Shown piece by piece: positions 5,845 to 9,072 of a DNA stretch of 9,072 nucleotides. The translations under genes and the position numbers were made by a program. The stretch spans positions 1 to 9,072 of the forward strand of contig JBGSIZ010000019.1 of the NCBI GenBank assembly GCA_041742255.1, read 5' to 3'. Source of the stretch: JBGSIZ01 sp041742255 (GTDB lineage Bacteria > Pseudomonadota > Alphaproteobacteria > Rhodobacterales > Rhodobacteraceae). The notes under the pieces are model-generated. The model was not told the origin of the DNA. It saw only the letters and a program-made list of their open reading frames with translations, and ran no database searches. Positions within the stretch are counted from its first letter, which is position 1. Each line of letters begins with the position of its first letter.

Positions 5845-6591
5845 TCAGCGCAGCGTTTCGATAGGTCCGGTGGCCCGTCCGTGGATGAATTGATCCACAT
5901 GGGCGTCCCCGCTGGTGTCGAGGTCCGCAATCGGCCCGGTCCAGCGGATTTTGCCCTGATGCAGCATCGCCACCCGGTCGGCGATGGCCCGCACCGAGGT
6001 CATATCGTGGGTGATGGTGATGGTCGTTGCCCCGATTTCCCGCACGATTTCCCGGATCAGATCGTTGATGACCCCTGACATGATCGGGTCCAGCCCGGTG
6101 GTGGGTTCGTCGAAAAAGATGATCTCGGGGTTCGCCGCGATGGCCCGCGCGAGGCTGACCCGTTTCTGCATCCCCCCCGAGAGTTCGGCGGGCAGACGGT
6201 CCGCCACGTCCGGGCCAAGCCCGACCCGGCGGAGTTTGTCGAGGGCCACCGCCCGCGCCTGTTCCTTGGGTTGTTTGAGGCGGCCCCGCAGCAGGCGGAA
6301 CGCCACGTTTTGCCAAACGGGCAAGCTGTCAAACAGCGCCCCGCCTTGGAACAACATCCCGAACCGCGCAAGGAACGCGTCGCGCGGCACCTGTGTCACG
6401 TCCTGGCCGTCTACAAGGATTTCGCCGCTGTCGGGTGTCACCAGCCCAAGGATGGATTTGATCAGCACCGATTTGCCAGTGCCAGAGCCGCCGATGACCA
6501 CCATGGATTGCCCGCGCGGCACATGCAGGTCCACGCCCGCCAGAACCTGATTGGCCCCAAAGGCCTTGTGCACATTCGTGAGCCGGATCAT
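5845..6591 (-). CDS. mlaF: MlaF-type ABC transporter ATP-binding protein (MCE lipid transport)
   Basis: 248-residue cytoplasmic ATPase of an MCE/Mla phospholipid transporter; it powers the MlaE permease that moves lipids between inner and outer membranes. All ABC motifs are intact: Walker A GGSGTGKS (34-41), Q-loop MLFQGGALFDSLPVWQNV (Gln82), signature LSGGMQKR (137-144), Walker B IIFFDEP (157-163) and the switch His195 (ITITHDM). 'FQGGALFDSL.V..NV' and 'LSGGM.KRV.LARA' are characteristic of the MlaF/Ttg2A subgroup rather than of importers. The frame stays open to 6774, but the extra residues overlap mlaE and are low-complexity, while MIRLTNVHKAFG at 6591 is a normal family start. The start overlaps the mlaE stop by four bases (ATGA), implying translational coupling. 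No MCE-domain (mlaD) gene follows. Confidence 0.93.
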   Translation of the reverse strand: MIRLTNVHKAFGANQVLAGVDLHVPRGQSMVVIGGSGTGKSVLIKSILGLVTPDSGEILVDGQDVTQVPRDAFLARFGMLFQGGALFDSLPVWQNVAFRLLRGRLKQPKEQARAVALDKLRRVGLGPDVADRLPAELSGGMQKRVSLARAIAANPEIIFFDEPTTGLDPIMSGVINDLIREIVREIGATTITITHDMTSVRAIADRVAMLHQGKIRWTGPIADLDTSGDAHVDQFIHGRATGPIETLR

Positions 6592-7364
6592 GCGGAGAAA
6601 AACGCCTCTGTCAGGATGAAATTGGCGGCGAGGATGAGGACAGCCGCCGCCACCACCGCCCCTTTGGTCGCGCGCCCCACGCCCATTGCCCCCCGGTCCG
6701 ACCCGATGCCGTAGTAACACCCCATCAGTGCCGCGATGAACCCGAACACCGCCCCTTTGGTCAGGGATGACCAAATGTCGAGCGGCGTCAGGAAATCCGC
6801 CGTGTTTTGCAGGTAGGTCGCCGCGTTGAACCCAAGCCGCTGGGTCCCCACGAGGTAGCCGCCGAAAATCCCGATGATGTCCCCGACCCCGACCAGAACC
6901 GGCATCACCAGCGTTCCCGCCAGAACCCGGGGCAGGGTGAGGTATTTCATCGGATGGGTGGACAGCGTCACCAGCGCGTCAATCTGTTCGGTCACCTTCA
7001 TCGTGGCGATTTCGGCGGCGATGGAGGACGTGACCCGCGCCGCGATCATCAACCCCACCAGCACCGGACCCAGTTCCCGCACCATGCCGATGGCCACAAT
7101 CTGTGGCACCACCGCTTCGGCGTTGAAGCGCGCCCCGCCCGCGTAGATTTGCAGCGCCAGCGCCCCGCCCGTGAAAAGCGCCGTCAAGCCCACGACCGGC
7201 AACGAGAAAAAGCCGATTTGCAGCAGCGCCTGACCCAGTTCCCGCAGGTAGAACGGCGGCCGCACAAGGTGGCTGAGGGTTTCCAGCGTGAACCGCACCA
7301 GCCGCCCCAGCGCCGCAAGCACCCCGAACACCGCCGCCCCAAGGACCGCCAGCCCCCGCATCAT
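6588..7364 (-). CDS. mlaE: MlaE-type ABC transporter permease (MCE lipid transport)
   Basis: 258-residue inner-membrane permease of the MlaE/Ttg2B/YrbE family. It forms the membrane dimer that binds MlaF on the cytoplasmic side and an MCE protein ring on the periplasmic side. An N-terminal amphipathic region (1-45, including 'RPPFYLRELGQALLQIGFFSLPVVGL') leads to the helices of the permease fold. The signature 'VRELGPVLVGLMIAARVTSSIAAEIATMKVTEQIDAL' is unmistakable, including the EQIDAL coupling element around 146-151. The C-terminal helices (about 195-255) include 'FGFIAALMGCYYGIGSDRGAMGVGRATKGAVV', also typical. The ATG at 7364 overlaps the alr stop by four bases; an adjacent second ATG (7361) has a slightly better spaced AGG and could be the true start. 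No STAS-domain extension or mlaB gene is present. Confidence 0.94.
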   Translation of the reverse strand: MMRGLAVLGAAVFGVLAALGRLVRFTLETLSHLVRPPFYLRELGQALLQIGFFSLPVVGLTALFTGGALALQIYAGGARFNAEAVVPQIVAIGMVRELGPVLVGLMIAARVTSSIAAEIATMKVTEQIDALVTLSTHPMKYLTLPRVLAGTLVMPVLVGVGDIIGIFGGYLVGTQRLGFNAATYLQNTADFLTPLDIWSSLTKGAVFGFIAALMGCYYGIGSDRGAMGVGRATKGAVVAAAVLILAANFILTEAFFSA

Positions 7365-8398
7365 GCCTGTTTATACCGCCGGGAATACCGCGCCCCAAGC
7401 GACGTCAGGATTTCATAGCCGATGGTTCCTGCCGTTTGCGCCAGCGCATCCACCCCTTGGTTCGGCCCAAGGAGGGTGAGCGCATGGGGCACCTCGCGCA
7501 GGTCCGTGATGTCGATGGTCAAAAGGTCCATCGAGACCCGGCCCACAAGCGGGCAGGGCTGATCCTCGTGCCAGAGGGTTGCCACCCCTGACAGGCTGCG
7601 CCCGATCCCGTCTGCGTAGCCGCTGGCCACGGTTGCGATCCGGCTGTCGCGGGTCGCTTGCCAAGCGTTGGCATAGCCCACGACCTCGCCCGCTGCCACG
7701 TCCCGGATTTGCACCACGGGCAGGTCAAGGCGCACGGTCGGTTGTGCCGCTGCAAAGGGCAGCCCGCCGTAAAGCCCGATGCCGGGCCGCGTCACGTCGA
7801 AATGATAGGGACGCCCAAGCAGGATCCCCCCCGTCGCCGCCAGCGACCGGGGCGCCGTGATGCCGTCCGTCATGCGGTGAAACAGATCAAGCTGGTAGGC
7901 GTTCATCGGGTGGTCCGGGTCGTCGGCGCAGGCAAGGTGGCTCATGACCAAGGACGGGCCTTGGCCCAAGGCCACCTCGGCCACGGCGGCCCATTCGTCC
8001 CATTCCATGCCGAGCCGGTTCATGCCCGTGTCCAACTGGATCCCGAAGGCGTGCCCCGGCAGCGATTCGAAATGCCGCATCAGTTGGTCGAGCGAGTTGA
8101 GCATCGGCGTCAGACCCAGATCGCCGATCATGTCGGTGTCGCCGCGCATGTGCCCGGACATCACGCTTATTTCCACATCGGGGCCGACGGATTGCCGCAG
8201 CGCCGCCCCTTCTTCGGCCATCGCCACAAAGAACCGGCGGCATCCGGCCCGCACCAAGGCGGGGCCGACCCTGTCTGCCCCAAGTCCGTAGGCGTTCGCC
8301 TTGATCACGGCCCCGGTTTCGCCTGCGCACATGGTGGCAAGGGCGCGCCAGTTGGCCACAACGGCGTCTAGGTCGATGGTGAGGTGTCCTGTGCTCAT
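7361..8398 (-). CDS. alr: Alanine racemase (PLP-dependent)
   Basis: Interconverts L- and D-alanine to supply D-Ala for peptidoglycan. The 345-residue protein has the N-terminal TIM barrel with PLP lysine Lys33 in AVIKANAYGLGAD, the LDTGMNRLG segment (122-130), SHLACADD (153-160), the phosphate-binding region AATGGILLG (187-195), RPGIGLYGG (204-212), the catalytic tyrosine Tyr261 in GYADG, and GRVSMD (286-291) in the C-terminal beta domain. The usual lysine two residues before DTGM, carbamylated in the Geobacillus enzyme, is Gln121 here. Start ATG 8398 gives the normal family N-terminus (HLTIDLDAVVANWR). A TTG at 8452 would add 18 residues of unconserved Pro-rich sequence. The ribosome site is weak. 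The stop overlaps mlaE (ATGA), so alr, mlaE and mlaF form a coupled envelope operon. Confidence 0.96.
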   Translation of the reverse strand: MSTGHLTIDLDAVVANWRALATMCAGETGAVIKANAYGLGADRVGPALVRAGCRRFFVAMAEEGAALRQSVGPDVEISVMSGHMRGDTDMIGDLGLTPMLNSLDQLMRHFESLPGHAFGIQLDTGMNRLGMEWDEWAAVAEVALGQGPSLVMSHLACADDPDHPMNAYQLDLFHRMTDGITAPRSLAATGGILLGRPYHFDVTRPGIGLYGGLPFAAAQPTVRLDLPVVQIRDVAAGEVVGYANAWQATRDSRIATVASGYADGIGRSLSGVATLWHEDQPCPLVGRVSMDLLTIDITDLREVPHALTLLGPNQGVDALAQTAGTIGYEILTSLGARYSRRYKQA

Positions 8399-8473
8399 GC
8401 CCGGTCTTTTGACAGGCCAAGGCACAGGCGGCAAGGGGGAGTTCCCCGACAAACAGGGCGTCTGGACAGGCGA

Positions 8474-9072
8474 CTATTCGGGTGCGGGTTCGGGTGGCAG
8501 GTCATCGCTGACCAGTCGGTATTGCGTCAGTTCGTCCGGGGTGAGCAGATAGATGTCTTCTGGCGGCGTCAGGAGGGCGGGTTGCAGCAGCAACAGGTCA
8601 ACGCCCATGTCGGACAAATAACCCAACACTTCGCTTTGGCCGAACTGGATTTCCCGGACGGCCAGAAACGCCGGCAAAACCGTGTTTTCGCCGAAATAGG
8701 TTTGATGCACCCCCACGAGCGCGGTGTCGTCCGCCTGTCTGGGTTGCCCTGCTGCCAGCAACAGGGGGCAGGCGGACAAGCAGATGTCAGATCCGGCCAC
8801 GGTGGTCGCCACCCGGAACCCCCGCAACGACCGCCCGATCGACAAGGCATCAAAGACCGATCCGCCCGGCGAGTTCAGGAACACCTGTTGCGGCATGTCG
8901 GTGCCCCGGTCCGCCAGTAGTTGCGTGAAGTCGGCAAAGCGGTCCGCGTCCCCTTCGGCGATCCGTCCTGTGATCAGGAGCGCGGGCGCGTCGTTGAAGG
9001 GCGCAATGTCGAACGCCAGACGGTCCGGCATGTCGGGCGTGTCCCGCAATGGCCGCCGCGCCGGGTCCGGTG
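8474..9072 (-). CDS. COG3904-type ClpP-fold (periplasmic) protease-like protein, 5'-truncated by the window
   Basis: The frame is open to the right edge, so at least 198 codons are visible and the N-terminus is probably missing. Residues below are counted from the TTG at 9049. The body shows a ClpP/crotonase-type serine protease fold: 'APALLITGRIAEGDADRFADF' (first strand and helix), 'QVFLNSPGGSVFDALSIGRSLR' (55-76, oxyanion loop GGSV), 'AGSDICLSACPLLLAAG' with candidate nucleophile Ser92, and 'ALVGVHQTYFGENTVLPAF' with candidate His115. A third acid could be Asp147 or Asp151. This matches COG3904 proteins, usually membrane-anchored or periplasmic and of unknown substrate. The Pro/Arg-rich residues upstream (PDPARRP...DTPDMP) look like a linker from an N-terminal membrane segment outside the window. 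A shorter start at ATG 9031 is possible but has little ribosome-site support. It lies 75 bases upstream of alr, same strand. Confidence 0.8.
   Translation of the reverse strand, partial: PDPARRPLRDTPDMPDRLAFDIAPFNDAPALLITGRIAEGDADRFADFTQLLADRGTDMPQQVFLNSPGGSVFDALSIGRSLRGFRVATTVAGSDICLSACPLLLAAGQPRQADDTALVGVHQTYFGENTVLPAFLAVREIQFGQSEVLGYLSDMGVDLLLLQPALLTPPEDIYLLTPDELTQYRLVSDDLPPEPAPE

Noticed and set aside
5736..5930. 64-codon minus-strand frame overlapping the mlaF 3' end
   Set aside because: Out-of-frame reading of mlaF continued into the intergenic gap, without homology or a ribosome site.
6592..6774. N-terminal extension of the mlaF reading frame
   Set aside because: The added residues are Gly/Arg-rich out-of-frame translation of the mlaE 3' end; MIRLTNVHKAFG is the normal family start and the ATGA overlap with mlaE supports 6591.
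8436..8447. GGGGA-GT-TCCCC palindrome in the gap upstream of alr
   Set aside because: A two-base loop is too tight for a normal hairpin, and the 12-mer is likely chance in GC-rich sequence; there is no promoter or terminator context.
8399..8452. TTG-initiated extension of alr
   Set aside because: The 18 extra residues are Pro-rich and unconserved in appearance; the ATG at 8398 gives the canonical N-terminus.
1..9072. Mobile element, CRISPR array, tRNA/rRNA or phage genes
   Set aside because: No transposase or integrase motifs, no regularly spaced repeats, no tRNA-like cloverleaf and no compositional break were seen; all genes are co-directional housekeeping or envelope genes.

Overview
This is a GC-rich chromosomal segment in which every supported gene lies on the minus strand. 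Protein content and codon use fit an alphaproteobacterium of the Rhodobacterales (Roseobacter/Rhodobacter type). The clearest lineage hints are the alr-mlaE-mlaF run, the membrane-anchored coiled-coil family sometimes labelled 'DNA repair protein', and the COG3904 protease-like protein beside alr. The lineage call rests on remembered family resemblance, not on a search. I see no mobile element, CRISPR array, tRNA or rRNA. It reads as core genome.

In the direction of transcription (high to low coordinates): a 5'-truncated ClpP-fold protein (COG3904) at 8474-9072; alanine racemase alr; then mlaE and mlaF, the permease and ATPase of an MCE-type phospholipid transporter. alr, mlaE and mlaF are joined by two 4-nt ATGA stop/start overlaps and so form a tight translational unit. 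A 189-nt gap follows, carrying a plausible promoter for an uncharacterised two-helix, coiled-coil membrane protein (4831-5640). Next come a PqiA-like integral membrane protein, radA (recombination branch-migration ATPase), cvpA, purF (first step of purine synthesis, Fe-S type, GTG start), a small DUF1801 protein, and the first 57 codons of a gene resembling the GspC/PilP periplasmic domain that runs off the left edge.

Functionally there are two themes. The right half is envelope-centred: peptidoglycan precursor D-alanine, inner/outer membrane lipid transport, and a protease-like protein that is probably membrane-anchored. The left half is DNA repair plus nucleotide synthesis, with the cvpA-purF pairing also known from enterobacteria. 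No obviously new multi-gene system is present. The most useful second-look items are short regulatory-looking sequences: a near-consensus alphaproteobacterial LexA box abutting the radA start codon, a stem that buries the Shine-Dalgarno of the left-edge gene, a perfect 9-bp dyad ahead of radA, and triple GTGTCAC repeats in the purF leader. Other points are the replacement of the usual carbamylated lysine in Alr by glutamine, and two lipid-transport membrane components without any MCE protein beside them.
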